Source of the DNA: Photobacterium kishitanii
Lineage (GTDB): Bacteria > Pseudomonadota > Gammaproteobacteria > Enterobacterales > Vibrionaceae
Length of the DNA: 64,000 nucleotides
Assembly (NCBI RefSeq): GCF_003026355.1
Contig: NZ_PYON01000007.1
Coordinates: 1-64,000 of the forward strand
Direction of reading: 5' to 3'
This document shows positions 8,234 through 16,598 of the stretch, piece after piece (within the stretch, counting starts at the first letter, position 1; each line of letters begins with the position of its first letter). Under the pieces are notes generated by a model that was not told the origin of the DNA, did not search any database, and was given only the letters and a program-made list of their open reading frames with translations. The position numbers and the translations under genes are program-made.

Positions 8234-9382
8234 ATGAGTAGTGCATTTTATATTCCAACGGTTAACTTTATGGGGGCTGGTTGTTTAACAGCAGCAGCGG
8301 ATGCAGTTAAGGCTCATGGCTTTAAAAAAGCATTAATAGTTACTGATAAAGTATTAAATGAAATAGGTGTGGTAACGCAAGTTGCGGTGTTATTGACTGA
8401 GCGTGATATTGAGTCTGTTGTTTATGATGGTACTCAACCAAACCCAACTATTACGAATGTTGATCAAGGTTTATCTCTGTTAAAAGATAACGGCTGTGAC
8501 TTTGTTATTTCATTAGGTGGTGGCTCACCTCATGATTGTGCAAAAGGTATTGCATTACTTGCAGCTAATGGTGGTCAAATTGGTGACTACGAAGGTGTTG
8601 ATCGTTCAGCGAAAGCACAGTTACCTGTAGTGGCTATTAACACGACTGCTGGTACTGCGTCTGAAATGACTCGATTCTGTATTATTACCGATGAAACGCG
8701 TCATATCAAAATGGCAATAGTGGATAAAAACACCACGCCGTTAATGTCCGTTAATGATCCTCAATTGATGTTAGCGAAACCAGCGTCATTAACTGCAGCA
8801 ACAGGTATGGATGCACTAACTCATGCGATTGAAGCTTATGTTTCAATTGCTGCAACCCCAATCACTGATGCTGTTGCAATTAAAGCAATTGAATTGATTG
8901 AAGCGAACTTACGTACCGCAGTTAAAGAAGGTCAAAATCTTCATGCGCGTGAGCAAATGGCCTATGCGCAATTTATGGCAGGTATGGCATTTAACAACGC
9001 ATCATTAGGTTATGTTCACGCAATGGCGCACCAATTAGGTGGCTTTTATAATCTACCACATGGGGTATGTAACGCCGTGTTATTACCGCATGTTCAGCGT
9101 TATAACGCGCAAGTGTGTCCTGAGCGTTTACGCGACGTTGCTGCGGCTATGGGCGTTAATGTTGATGCAATGACACCACAACAAGGTGCCGCTGCTGCCA
9201 TTGACGCAATCATGACGCTATCTAAAGATGTGGGTATTCCTACGGGTTTAAAAGAGCTTAATGTAAAAGCTGAAGATGTCGCACTATTGTCTGATAATGC
9301 ACTAAAAGATGCTTGCGGTTTTACTAACCCTAAGCAAGCAACGCATGAAGAAATTTCACAAATCTTCATGGATGCAATGTAA
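8234..9382 (+). CDS. yiaY: iron-containing alcohol dehydrogenase, YiaY type
   Basis: A 382-residue group III NAD-dependent alcohol dehydrogenase, very close to E. coli YiaY over its full length (for example the shared [11 protein letters not shown] and [12 protein letters not shown] segments). The NAD site GGGSPHD is at about residues 95-101; iron-ligand candidates are Asp193, His197, His262 and His276. The preferred alcohol in this organism cannot be read from sequence; the family acts on short-chain alcohols and aldehydes. ATG start follows an AAGGTAAG ribosome-binding site. It is a single-gene unit ending in a strong terminator. Confidence 0.93.
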   Translation: MSSAFYIPTVNFMGAGCLTAAADAVKAHGFKKALIVTDKVLNEIGVVTQVAVLLTERDIESVVYDGTQPNPTITNVDQGLSLLKDNGCDFVISLGGGSPHDCAKGIALLAANGGQIGDYEGVDRSAKAQLPVVAINTTAGTASEMTRFCIITDETRHIKMAIVDKNTTPLMSVNDPQLMLAKPASLTAATGMDALTHAIEAYVSIAATPITDAVAIKAIELIEANLRTAVKEGQNLHAREQMAYAQFMAGMAFNNASLGYVHAMAHQLGGFYNLPHGVCNAVLLPHVQRYNAQVCPERLRDVAAAMGVNVDAMTPQQGAAAAIDAIMTLSKDVGIPTGLKELNVKAEDVALLSDNALKDACGFTNPKQATHEEISQIFMDAM

Positions 9383-9413
9383 TAGTTAGAGGTTAAATTC
9401 TACCTGTGCAAAT

Positions 9414-9444
9414 AAAAAACGCCTCATGATTGAGGCGTTTTTTT
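9414..9444. terminator. bidirectional terminator
   Basis: AACGCCTCA/TGAGGCGTT stem with A-run left and T-run right, between the convergent yiaY and clsA genes. Confidence 0.85.
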
Positions 9445-9472
9445 ATAAGGGGTTAATGCTGTTTTTTGATGG

Positions 9473-10933
9473 TTATAACAGTGGACTAAACATGTAGAAG
9501 AAACGCTCACCAAACTTATTACGTACTGAACGTTTTTCCCATTGATCTTTATCGACAGGTTCTGAGTTTGCAATGTAATTTTGTTGCAGTTGGCTCAGTT
9601 TATGAGTGAACTCAAGGTTATCAACTGCCATTGTTACTTCAAAATTGAGCCACAAACTGCGCATATCAAGGTTAACCGTACCGATTAAGCAATGAGTATC
9701 ATCAATGACGACGGATTTCGTATGTAATAAGCCACCATGAAAGCGGTGAATATGTACCCCTGATTTTAATAAATCGCTGAAGAAAGAACGACTGGCCCAT
9801 TCAACCATCGTCGAATCATTTTTCTTTGGTAGTACAATATGAACCTCAATATTACGTTCTGCCGCGCCTTTCATCGCATGTAATAAGTGTTCACTCGGCA
9901 CAAAGTAAGGGGTGGTAATGACAATACTTTTCTTTGCTTGGTAAATACTTAATAACAATACTTGATGAATAATATCATCGGGCATACCTGGGCCTGAGGG
10001 GATCACTTGCACCGTATCATAATAGGGCTTATCTTCTGCTGGTATTTTGCAAGCAGGTAATGGCGGTAAAAAACGCTGTCCAGTTTCTACTTCCCAATCC
10101 CATGCCTGAATACAATTAAGTACTGAAACAGTTGGGCCGCTGATTCGAACCATGACATCAACCCATTGGCCGACACCTGCATCAACTTTAAAGAAGGCAG
10201 GATCAACCAAGTTCATTGAACCGGTATAAGCAATATTGTCATCAATAACCACGATTTTGCGGTGTTGACGTAAATCTAAACGGCGTAAGAACATTCTAAA
10301 TGGTGATACCGCGAGAGCTTCTACTAACTCAATCCCCGCACCACGAATAAGCTTTGGCCAATGAGAACGAAAGAAGCGCATGCTGCCTGCGGAATCGAGC
10401 AATATTCTAATTTTAATGCCGCGCTTAGCGGCTTGGATCAGGGCGACACCGACTTCATCAGCAAGACCACCTGGATTCCAGATATAGAATTCTAGATGAA
10501 TGGCATGTTGGGCATTATTAATATCTGTAATAAGTGCTCGTAAAATTTCATCAGTTGATGATTTTAATGAGAGGTGATTACCGACTAATCCAGGTAATCC
10601 AAGTCTATTCTCACATAGATCGCTAATCGGTTTTGCCACATCACTCATATTTTGTGGCTGGTGGCCTGGGCATTCAGTGAGGCATTGAAACCAGCTAGCA
10701 AAAGGAAAAAACATTTCGCGAGCACGTTCCGCCCGTTTTTTACCGAGATTAAGTTCGCCGAATAACAGGTAGGCAATAACACCACCAATAGGGACGATAT
10801 AAATAATCATCATCCATGCGAGAGAAACGCCAACGGCTCGGCGTTTGAAGACCACACGCATAGTGACAGCTGCAATTAACAGCCAATAGGCGAAAATGCC
10901 AATCCACGTTAAGATTTGATAAAACTGTTCCAT
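9473..10933 (-). CDS. clsA: cardiolipin synthase A
   Basis: A 486-residue inner-membrane phospholipase D-family enzyme that condenses two phosphatidylglycerol molecules into cardiolipin and glycerol. Two N-terminal membrane helices (about residues 8-28 and 38-58) precede two PLD domains. The first HKD motif is His224-x-Lys226-x4-Asp231; the second is HTKSVVIDD, near residue 404, followed by GTVNLDMRS. Length matches E. coli ClsA exactly. In E. coli cls lies in the same yciI/yciA neighbourhood, so its presence here fits a partly conserved block. It is a single gene; the start ATG has no strong ribosome-binding site in view. Confidence 0.95.
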   Translation of the reverse strand: MEQFYQILTWIGIFAYWLLIAAVTMRVVFKRRAVGVSLAWMMIIYIVPIGGVIAYLLFGELNLGKKRAERAREMFFPFASWFQCLTECPGHQPQNMSDVAKPISDLCENRLGLPGLVGNHLSLKSSTDEILRALITDINNAQHAIHLEFYIWNPGGLADEVGVALIQAAKRGIKIRILLDSAGSMRFFRSHWPKLIRGAGIELVEALAVSPFRMFLRRLDLRQHRKIVVIDDNIAYTGSMNLVDPAFFKVDAGVGQWVDVMVRISGPTVSVLNCIQAWDWEVETGQRFLPPLPACKIPAEDKPYYDTVQVIPSGPGMPDDIIHQVLLLSIYQAKKSIVITTPYFVPSEHLLHAMKGAAERNIEVHIVLPKKNDSTMVEWASRSFFSDLLKSGVHIHRFHGGLLHTKSVVIDDTHCLIGTVNLDMRSLWLNFEVTMAVDNLEFTHKLSQLQQNYIANSEPVDKDQWEKRSVRNKFGERFFYMFSPLL

Positions 10934-11233
10934 CGAATGACTTCATCAATATATAAATACAATTTGTACATATATTGCATTGAAATCGAAAAAAAACCTA
11001 ATATTCACTGTTGTTTAGTGCTTATGTCGAATAATCAAGGCTATTTTTGAGGGGGGGTTACCACTTTGCAGGGTAAACAGAGAGTAATAATTAAACCGAT
11101 AGTATCGGGTTGACGATATTTGAGAATGATTACTTTTAGTGATAATAAATAATATAATCTTCAAGGCTGTTCTTTTTTTAGTGACTGGTTATACTCGCGC
11201 CATCTTTGTTTTGTAAAGGCGTTATTTGCGATT
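10934..11233. other. intergenic region between divergent genes
   Basis: 300 bases between clsA and the pseudouridine synthase gene, which diverge. AT-rich, with a run of seven G near 11051-11057. No gene, hairpin or operator I can support. Confidence 0.5.
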
Positions 11234-11920
11234 ATGTTTGATCTTGTTTACCAGCATTCGGATTTTTTAGTCATTAATAAACATCCAGGGATCAGTGTTC
11301 ATAAAGACGATAATGAACAGCCACTACTGGCTGCTGTTGCCGCACAAACAGGTGATGAGAAGTTATATTTAATTCACCGACTTGATAAAATGACATCAGG
11401 ATTGTTACTGCTTGGACGTAATAAAACAGCCGCTGCAGCATTATGTGCTAATTTTGCAGAGCGTCGAGTTGAAAAGTTTTACATCGCCATAGGCACTAAA
11501 AAACCAAAGAAAAAACAAGGTGTAGTGATTGGTGATATGACTCGTTCGCGTCGTAGTAGCTGGAAACTAGAAACAACAACAGTAAATCCTGCAATCACTC
11601 AGTTCTTTTCTGCTGCTGCTGGAGAAGGACGACGGATATTCTTATGTAAACCTCATACTGGTAAAACTCATCAAATTCGAGTTGCGTTACGCAGTGTCGG
11701 CTCTGGTATTACTGGTGATGATATTTATGGTAATGAAGCTGCTGATCGTGGTTATTTACACGCTTATGGTTTGCGTTTTCCATATCAAGGTGAATTACAA
11801 CAATTTTTATGCCCACCGAGCGTTGGACAATTATGGTCAACAGTGGAAGCACGACAAGCATTAACAGAATGGCAGCATCCTTGGAGTCAAGCATGGCCCA
11901 TTTTAGCGCATAAAAAATAA
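11234..11920 (+). CDS. RluA-family RNA pseudouridine synthase
   Basis: A 228-residue enzyme that isomerises uridine to pseudouridine in rRNA or tRNA. The catalytic aspartate is Asp51 in HRLDKMTSGLLLL. Later conserved blocks KPHTGKTHQIRVALRS and GDDIYG are present. There is no N-terminal S4 domain, and the length agrees with the small subgroup known as TIGR01621, whose RNA target is not established to my knowledge. It stands alone, with a short gap to a doubtful small reading frame downstream. Confidence 0.88.
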   Translation: MFDLVYQHSDFLVINKHPGISVHKDDNEQPLLAAVAAQTGDEKLYLIHRLDKMTSGLLLLGRNKTAAAALCANFAERRVEKFYIAIGTKKPKKKQGVVIGDMTRSRRSSWKLETTTVNPAITQFFSAAAGEGRRIFLCKPHTGKTHQIRVALRSVGSGITGDDIYGNEAADRGYLHAYGLRFPYQGELQQFLCPPSVGQLWSTVEARQALTEWQHPWSQAWPILAHKK

Positions 11921-12059
11921 AGATCTGCATTAAATATCTGCAGTTAAGGCTTAACTGTGGATATTATCAGCAATTGATTGGTAAAAGGCGGATGTGGATT
12001 TCTTTTTAGTATTGATAAATTATAATACGTGTAGAGAATGTATTAGTTAGAGGTTTACA

Positions 12060-12263
12060 ATGCGCAGTACTCATTCACGTACGCTTAAAATGCGAGTTTC
12101 TCAACAAAAACGTCAATCACATCATCGACGCAATCGTGCTCAACAACATTTATTATTACCTGAAACTACTCCTCGTCATTTTCTATCATCAGCAACACTT
12201 ACCTTACATTCAACGAGCCTGATATCTTATTCGAGTGAATATGTATTACGCGCTAAACATTAG
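12060..12263 (+). CDS. possible small basic protein, unknown
   Basis: A 67-residue reading frame with AGAGG eight bases before the ATG. The N-terminal half is very rich in Arg, His, Gln and Ser, the second half is not charged. No family was recognised, and it fills a 420-base gap between two plus-strand RNA-modification genes. It could be a real small protein, perhaps nucleic-acid binding, or a chance frame; nothing else in the gap competes with it. Confidence 0.35.
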   Translation: MRSTHSRTLKMRVSQQKRQSHHRRNRAQQHLLLPETTPRHFLSSATLTLHSTSLISYSSEYVLRAKH

Positions 12264-12340
12264 TAGTTAATTATTCTATTTGGGCTGTGGTTGGTATTCT
12301 GAAGCGCAACGTATAGAATAGCCGCCTTAATTGACTATAT

Positions 12341-13294
12341 TTGAATGATGTTATGGAAATTAGTGCTCTACCTACATTAGAAGCCCATTTATTAACGGCT
12401 TTAGCAATGCCACCGTCAGAAGTGCGCCGATTATTTCATGGTCGTGGTCGCTGTTGGCAAGGGCTTGAACAAATCACCGTTGATTGGCTTCAAGGTCAAG
12501 TACTGGTTTCCTTATTTAAAGAACCTGATGCTGATTTTATGTCGGTGTTAATTGATGTGTTAACAAGGTTAACGCAAACAGATGCTTGGGAAGCAAGCGG
12601 CGCCCACTCTTTATTGTTACAGCATCGTGCTCGTCAAGGCTCACCGATGGATGTGCTATGGGGACAAAGCTCTGACTATCAAGATGTGATCGAAAGTGGT
12701 CTAACTTACAAGCTAGATTTAGGTCGAAATCAAAATAACGGTTTATTTTTGGATATGCGTTATGGCCGTGATTGGGTGCGCGAGCATGCGGCAGGTAAGC
12801 GAGTACTTAACTTATTTGCTTATACTTGTGGTTTTTCTGTGGCAGCTATTGCTGGTGGCGCAGAATATGTGGTTAACCTTGATATGGCTAAAGCAGCATT
12901 AAGCCGTGGACGGGATAATCACCATTTAAATAACCATGATTTAAAGAAAGTCAGCTTTTTAGGCCATGAGTTATTTAAATCATGGGGTAAAGTACGCAAA
13001 ATGGGACCTTATGATTTAATTATCATTGATCCGCCATCATTCCAAAAAGGCAGTTTTGCGCTTACTAAAGATTACCAAAAGATTTTACGTCGCTTACCTG
13101 AGTTATTAACTACTGAAGGTGTTGTATTAGCCTGTGTGAATGATCCGGCGTTAACCAGTCAGTTTCTTATTGATGGTATGGCAACCGAAGCGCCTGATAT
13201 GGTGTTTACCCAACGATTAGATAACCCACCTGAGTTTAATGAAATTGAGCCTGAAGGTGGGCTTAAAGCCTTAATCTTTGAGCGACGTAGTTAA
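12341..13294 (+). CDS. RlmI/RlmK-type SAM-dependent methyltransferase
   Basis: A 317-residue class I methyltransferase related to the 23S rRNA m5C methyltransferase RlmI but lacking its N-terminal PUA domain. Seen: the NQNNGLFLDMR segment, the SAM-binding strand VLNLFAYTCGFSVAA, an acidic strand end NLDMAK, and the catalytic IIIDPPSFQKG. Target RNA is not predictable from sequence. The frame begins at TTG (12341); the ATG at 12353 is a plausible alternative, and neither has a clear ribosome-binding site. Followed by a strong terminator. Confidence 0.85.
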   Translation: MNDVMEISALPTLEAHLLTALAMPPSEVRRLFHGRGRCWQGLEQITVDWLQGQVLVSLFKEPDADFMSVLIDVLTRLTQTDAWEASGAHSLLLQHRARQGSPMDVLWGQSSDYQDVIESGLTYKLDLGRNQNNGLFLDMRYGRDWVREHAAGKRVLNLFAYTCGFSVAAIAGGAEYVVNLDMAKAALSRGRDNHHLNNHDLKKVSFLGHELFKSWGKVRKMGPYDLIIIDPPSFQKGSFALTKDYQKILRRLPELLTTEGVVLACVNDPALTSQFLIDGMATEAPDMVFTQRLDNPPEFNEIEPEGGLKALIFERRS

Positions 13295-13326
13295 GTTTAC
13301 TGTTTTAAATACACTATAAAATAATT

Positions 13327-13379
13327 ATCCCTTATTGATTCTAGCCACTCAGGCTAAGAGTATATAAGGGATTTTTTTT
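13327..13379 (+). terminator. rho-independent terminator
   Basis: ATCCCTTAT (13327-13335) pairs with ATAAGGGAT (13364-13372), followed by seven T. It lies 33 bases beyond the methyltransferase stop. Confidence 0.8.
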
Positions 13380-13514
13380 GCCTCATTTTAGTAGTAATCT
13401 TTTTATTATAATAAGTTATATGAGATTTATTGCTGTTAGTTTGTTGCGTTTTTGAGGGCAGTGACAAATACTCAAATTAGTAGATTAAAAAGAAAGTTAA
13501 TTGATTCAGTTATT

Positions 13515-13531
13515 AGTGCAAGGGTTGCACT
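13515..13531. promoter_or_regulatory. 7-bp dyad near the sbmA promoter
   Basis: AGTGCAA-GGG-TTGCACT is a perfect inverted repeat. A TATAAT lies four bases to its right (13535-13540), so the dyad would occupy the spacer of a possible promoter for the peptide transporter gene, as an operator would. The regulator is unknown; a hairpin in the 5' leader is an alternative. Confidence 0.4.
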
Positions 13532-13559
13532 TAATATAATACATTAAGGATGTGTGCCA

Positions 13560-14561
13560 ATGTTTAAATCGTTCTTTTTAGATCGACGCTGGTTTTTATG
13601 GTCGATTGTCGGTAGTGCCGTTATTTTATATGTCACTTGGTACAAAGTGCAGATAGATGTAGAAGTGAATGAATGGTTTGGTAGTTTTTATGATCTTATT
13701 CAAAAGGCATTAGCCAAACCTAATGCAGTGACGTTTGATGAGTTTCTTGCTGGCTGTATTGAGTTTTTCAATATTGTATCGGTGTATATTATTATTGCCG
13801 TTATTCTGGATTTCTTTGTTCGTCATTATGTCTTTCGTTGGCGTACTGCGATGAATAACTATTACATGAAACATTGGGATAAAATTAATCATATTGAGGG
13901 GGCATCACAACGAGTTCAAGAAGATACTATGCGCTTTGCACGTATTGTCGAAAGTCTAGGTGTTAGTTTTATGCGATCTTTGATGACCTTATTCGCATTT
14001 TTACCTATTTTATGGACTCTAAGTGAAAATATAACCGAGCTACCTTGGATTGGCAGTGTTGATCGCTCGTTGGTTTACTTAGCGATTATTTCGGCGTTAT
14101 TCGGGACGGTGTTATTGGCGATTGTAGGTATTCGTTTACCGGGGTTAGAATTTAAAAATCAAAAAGTAGAAGCGGCTTACCGTAAAGAATTGGTCTTCGG
14201 TGAAGATAATCCACAGCGTGCAGAGCCTGAAACGGTTAAAGACCTATTTCTTAATGTACGAAAAAATTACTTTAATCTTTATCGGCACTACTTATATTTT
14301 GATATCGCGAAGTGGTCTTATATCCAATATACCGTGATTGTACCTTATATTGCACTGGGGCCGGCAATTGTTTCAGGTGTACTAACACTTGGAGTATTAC
14401 AGCAGATATTAAGAGCCTTTGGTAAAGTAGAAGATTCGTTTCAATTTTTAGTACATTCATGGAGTACTATTGTTGAATTAATGTCTATTTATAAAAGATT
14501 GAGAGCATTTGAAGTGCAGATTAATGATGCGATTAGTGTTGAAAGCGTGCCTGTTGATTAG
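13560..14561 (+). CDS. sbmA: SbmA/BacA-like peptide transporter
   Basis: A 333-residue inner-membrane protein of the SbmA/BacA family, proton-driven importers of peptides, including proline-rich antimicrobial peptides and microcins. Several membrane segments are visible (for example around residues 12-28, 73-92, 133-153, 170-190, 258-285). The family block EGASQRVQEDTMRFA and the late RAFGKVEDSFQFLVHSW are present. It is shorter than E. coli SbmA (406 residues), mostly at the N-terminus. The frame begins at a GTG (13554); the ATG at 13560 is chosen because AAGGA is nine bases upstream. Single gene between two terminators. Confidence 0.85.
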   Translation: MFKSFFLDRRWFLWSIVGSAVILYVTWYKVQIDVEVNEWFGSFYDLIQKALAKPNAVTFDEFLAGCIEFFNIVSVYIIIAVILDFFVRHYVFRWRTAMNNYYMKHWDKINHIEGASQRVQEDTMRFARIVESLGVSFMRSLMTLFAFLPILWTLSENITELPWIGSVDRSLVYLAIISALFGTVLLAIVGIRLPGLEFKNQKVEAAYRKELVFGEDNPQRAEPETVKDLFLNVRKNYFNLYRHYLYFDIAKWSYIQYTVIVPYIALGPAIVSGVLTLGVLQQILRAFGKVEDSFQFLVHSWSTIVELMSIYKRLRAFEVQINDAISVESVPVD

Positions 14562-14577
14562 TTTATTGAGATGATAT

Positions 14578-14620
14578 AAAAAGCCCTAATCAATAATAAT
14601 AAATAGGTAGGGCTTTTTAT
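14578..14620. terminator. terminator after sbmA
   Basis: AAAAAGCCCTA on the left pairs with TAGGGCTTTTT on the right across an AT-rich loop. It lies between convergent genes and may work for both. Confidence 0.8.
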
Positions 14621-14634
14621 ATTGTATAATGTGA

Positions 14635-15036
14635 TTATTTCAGAGAGTCACAATATTTTTCTGAAATAGTTTGTGATACTAATTGGCGTCCACTGATATC
14701 ACGGATGGTAATTAAATAATTAACGCCATGCTTAAACAATGGTATTAGCTCTGCATTATGGCAGTAATTAGCACTGGCTGTTTCAATTGCTGTTGTTGGT
14801 TTTATACGGCCATTGCCACCATAGATGATATTGATTTTTACAATATTCTTACTCGCATAAGCTTGAGTAATTTGGTAAGCATCAATTTTAGGATAGGGTG
14901 CTTTGCTATCAATTGCTGCCGCTCGTGACTGAGCGAGTGACTCCGCAACCATCTGTTGGTCATGTGAAGCACAGCCCCCAAGGATGAATAAGCCAGCTGC
15001 TGCGACAAGCCATTTTTTTGTTTTAGTTAGGTTCAC
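14635..15036 (-). CDS. lipoprotein, probable T2SS pilotin AspS/GspS-beta
   Basis: A 133-residue lipoprotein: signal peptide with lipobox LGGC (Cys22), then a small alpha/beta domain with two cysteines (in ANYC and near the end in EKYC) that could form a disulfide. The pattern NIVKINIIYGG...YC...GVNYLITIRDISGR agrees with what I remember of the AspS/GspS-beta pilotins, which carry the type II secretin to the outer membrane in Vibrio. No other secretion gene is in the window, as is normal for AspS. GTG start, with AGGAT seven bases upstream. Assignment is from memory of the family and moderately sure. Confidence 0.6.
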   Translation of the reverse strand: MNLTKTKKWLVAAAGLFILGGCASHDQQMVAESLAQSRAAAIDSKAPYPKIDAYQITQAYASKNIVKINIIYGGNGRIKPTTAIETASANYCHNAELIPLFKHGVNYLITIRDISGRQLVSQTISEKYCDSLK

Positions 15037-15055
15037 AAGTTGATCCTGAATATAT

Positions 15056-15355
15056 TTAAGGTAAGACTTTTTTAAAGGGCTTGACGATCACATTTGCGTA
15101 AACACCTGCATCAATGTAAGGATCTTCATTGGCCCATTGTTGTGCTTGTGCTAATGAGTCAAACTCAGCAATAACAGTGGAACCAGTAAAACCAGCTTCA
15201 CCAGGGTTTTCACTATCAATAGCTGGCATTGGCCCAGCTACCAATAAGCGATCTTGTTGCTGAAGTTCTTTTAGGCGAGCTAAATGTTGCTCACGCACGC
15301 TCATACGGCGTTCTAGGCTATTTTCAACATCTTGAGAAAAAATCACATACCACAT
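15056..15355 (-). CDS. yciI: YciI family protein
   Basis: A 99-residue cytoplasmic protein nearly collinear with E. coli YciI, including GPMPA-[IV]-[13 protein letters not shown] and the C-terminal KPFKKV. The ferredoxin-like family is related to muconolactone isomerase-type folds; its role in the cell is not settled. The frame opens nine bases earlier, but the ATG at 15355 is preferred because AGGGA lies nine bases before it, and E. coli YciI starts at the same place. It lies 19 bases before the pilotin-like gene on the same strand, so the two may be co-transcribed. Confidence 0.9.
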   Translation of the reverse strand: MWYVIFSQDVENSLERRMSVREQHLARLKELQQQDRLLVAGPMPAIDSENPGEAGFTGSTVIAEFDSLAQAQQWANEDPYIDAGVYANVIVKPFKKVLP

Positions 15356-15469
15356 AGTCGGCATTCCCTATTTTGTTGGGTGAAAGTAACGAATCATTTT
15401 TCGTACTGTTTTTAGTATGCCATCATACTAACTAAATATTGAGAGTGGACAAGTAGATTTAGGTAAATA

Positions 15470-15498
15470 ATAAAAAGCACCAACCTTAGTTAGTGCTT
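15470..15498 (-). terminator. terminator after yciA
   Basis: On the minus strand AAGCACTAAC pairs with GTTGGTGCTT (one G-U), followed by a T-run. It lies 29 bases beyond the yciA stop. Confidence 0.75.
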
Positions 15499-15526
15499 AT
15501 GTTAATTGAGTGTATTAGGGGGGAGG

Positions 15527-15928
15527 TTACTGCGGGACTTCAATTTTACGAGGACGGCCTTCGCTATTAATCGCAACATAATTAAATGTCGCTTCACAAA
15601 CGCGGTAACGTTCACCTACGCCATCGACAGCAACGGTTTTCACCCATACTTCAAGACCCACACTCATTGATGTATTACCGATACGCTTACATTCACCGTA
15701 GCAACAAACAACATCACCTACGCCAACTGGCGCTTTAAATTCTATCTTATCAACAGAAACAGTAACCACGCGGCCACGAGAAATTTCTTTAGCTAAAATA
15801 GCTCCTGCAAGATCCAATTGTGACATGATCCAACCACCAAAAATATCACCATTTGCATTGGTATCGGCAGGCATTGCTAATGTACGCAGTAAAAGCTGTC
15901 CACGAGGGATATTGTTTTCAGTAGTCAT
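15527..15928 (-). CDS. yciA: acyl-CoA thioesterase YciA
   Basis: A 133-residue hotdog-fold thioesterase that hydrolyses acyl-CoA to free acid and CoA. The family signature runs from RTLAMPADTNANGDIFGGW, containing the catalytic Asp and Gly-Gly-Trp, through VTVSVDKIEFK. Length matches E. coli YciA. It lies 13 bases after yciB, as in E. coli, so the two form an operon ending at the terminator just downstream. Confidence 0.94.
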   Translation of the reverse strand: MTTENNIPRGQLLLRTLAMPADTNANGDIFGGWIMSQLDLAGAILAKEISRGRVVTVSVDKIEFKAPVGVGDVVCCYGECKRIGNTSMSVGLEVWVKTVAVDGVGERYRVCEATFNYVAINSEGRPRKIEVPQ

Positions 15929-15941
15929 CGGTTATACAACT

Positions 15942-16481
15942 TTATTTATCATCAGGGCTTTTAGGTAAGTGGCGATAAATATAGCCACCCGTGGCTAAGG
16001 TAAATAGTAGCGTTAACGCTAGTAAACCAAATACCTTGAAATCCACCCAAATATCAAGCGGGAAATTGAATGCAATATAAATGTTTACAATAGCACAAAC
16101 AACAAAAAATACTGTCCATGCCATATTGATACGTAACCAAACGTTATCTGGTAGGGTCATTTCTTTACCAAGCATCGATTTAATCAATGGTTTGCGCATT
16201 AGTTGGCTAACTAGCAGTGCGAGTGCAAATAGGCCATAGATAATAGTAACTTTCCATTTAATGAAGTTTTCATCATGTAAAATAAGAGTCAAACCACCAA
16301 AAATGGCGACCATAACAAAGGTAATTATCTGCATTTTTTCTAGTTTTTTATAGATAATCCACGTAACGATCAGTTGGATTGCCGTCGTCACAATCAACGC
16401 ACCTGTGGCGACAAAAATACCATTGGTTTTAAATAACACAAAAAAGATCAGTAATGGAATAAACTCTATCAGTTGCTTCAT
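15942..16481 (-). CDS. yciB: inner membrane-spanning protein YciB (septation protein A)
   Basis: A 179-residue integral membrane protein with five predicted helices, linked in enterobacteria to cell-envelope synthesis and division. Recognisable blocks are [14 protein letters not shown] at the N-terminus, the central [14 protein letters not shown], and [22 protein letters not shown]. The ATG start and length agree with E. coli YciB. It is the first gene of a yciB-yciA operon. Confidence 0.94.
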   Translation of the reverse strand: MKQLIEFIPLLIFFVLFKTNGIFVATGALIVTTAIQLIVTWIIYKKLEKMQIITFVMVAIFGGLTLILHDENFIKWKVTIIYGLFALALLVSQLMRKPLIKSMLGKEMTLPDNVWLRINMAWTVFFVVCAIVNIYIAFNFPLDIWVDFKVFGLLALTLLFTLATGGYIYRHLPKSPDDK

Positions 16482-16534
16482 TGGTACGGCTCATTAAAAA
16501 GAATTAACCAGAGTATACCCGTTCCAAGCCTTGA

Positions 16535-16567
16535 ATGAAAAAAAGCTACTTAGTTGCCTAAGTAGCT
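16535..16567 (-). terminator. terminator after the symporter gene
   Basis: Perfect 10-bp stem AGCTACTTAG (16544-16553) / CTAAGTAGCT (16558-16567) with a 4-base loop; the A-run to its left is a T-run on the minus strand. It lies 32 bases past the symporter stop. Confidence 0.88.
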
Positions 16568-16598
16568 ATTGATTATATTGTAAAATGAGTAGTGACTA

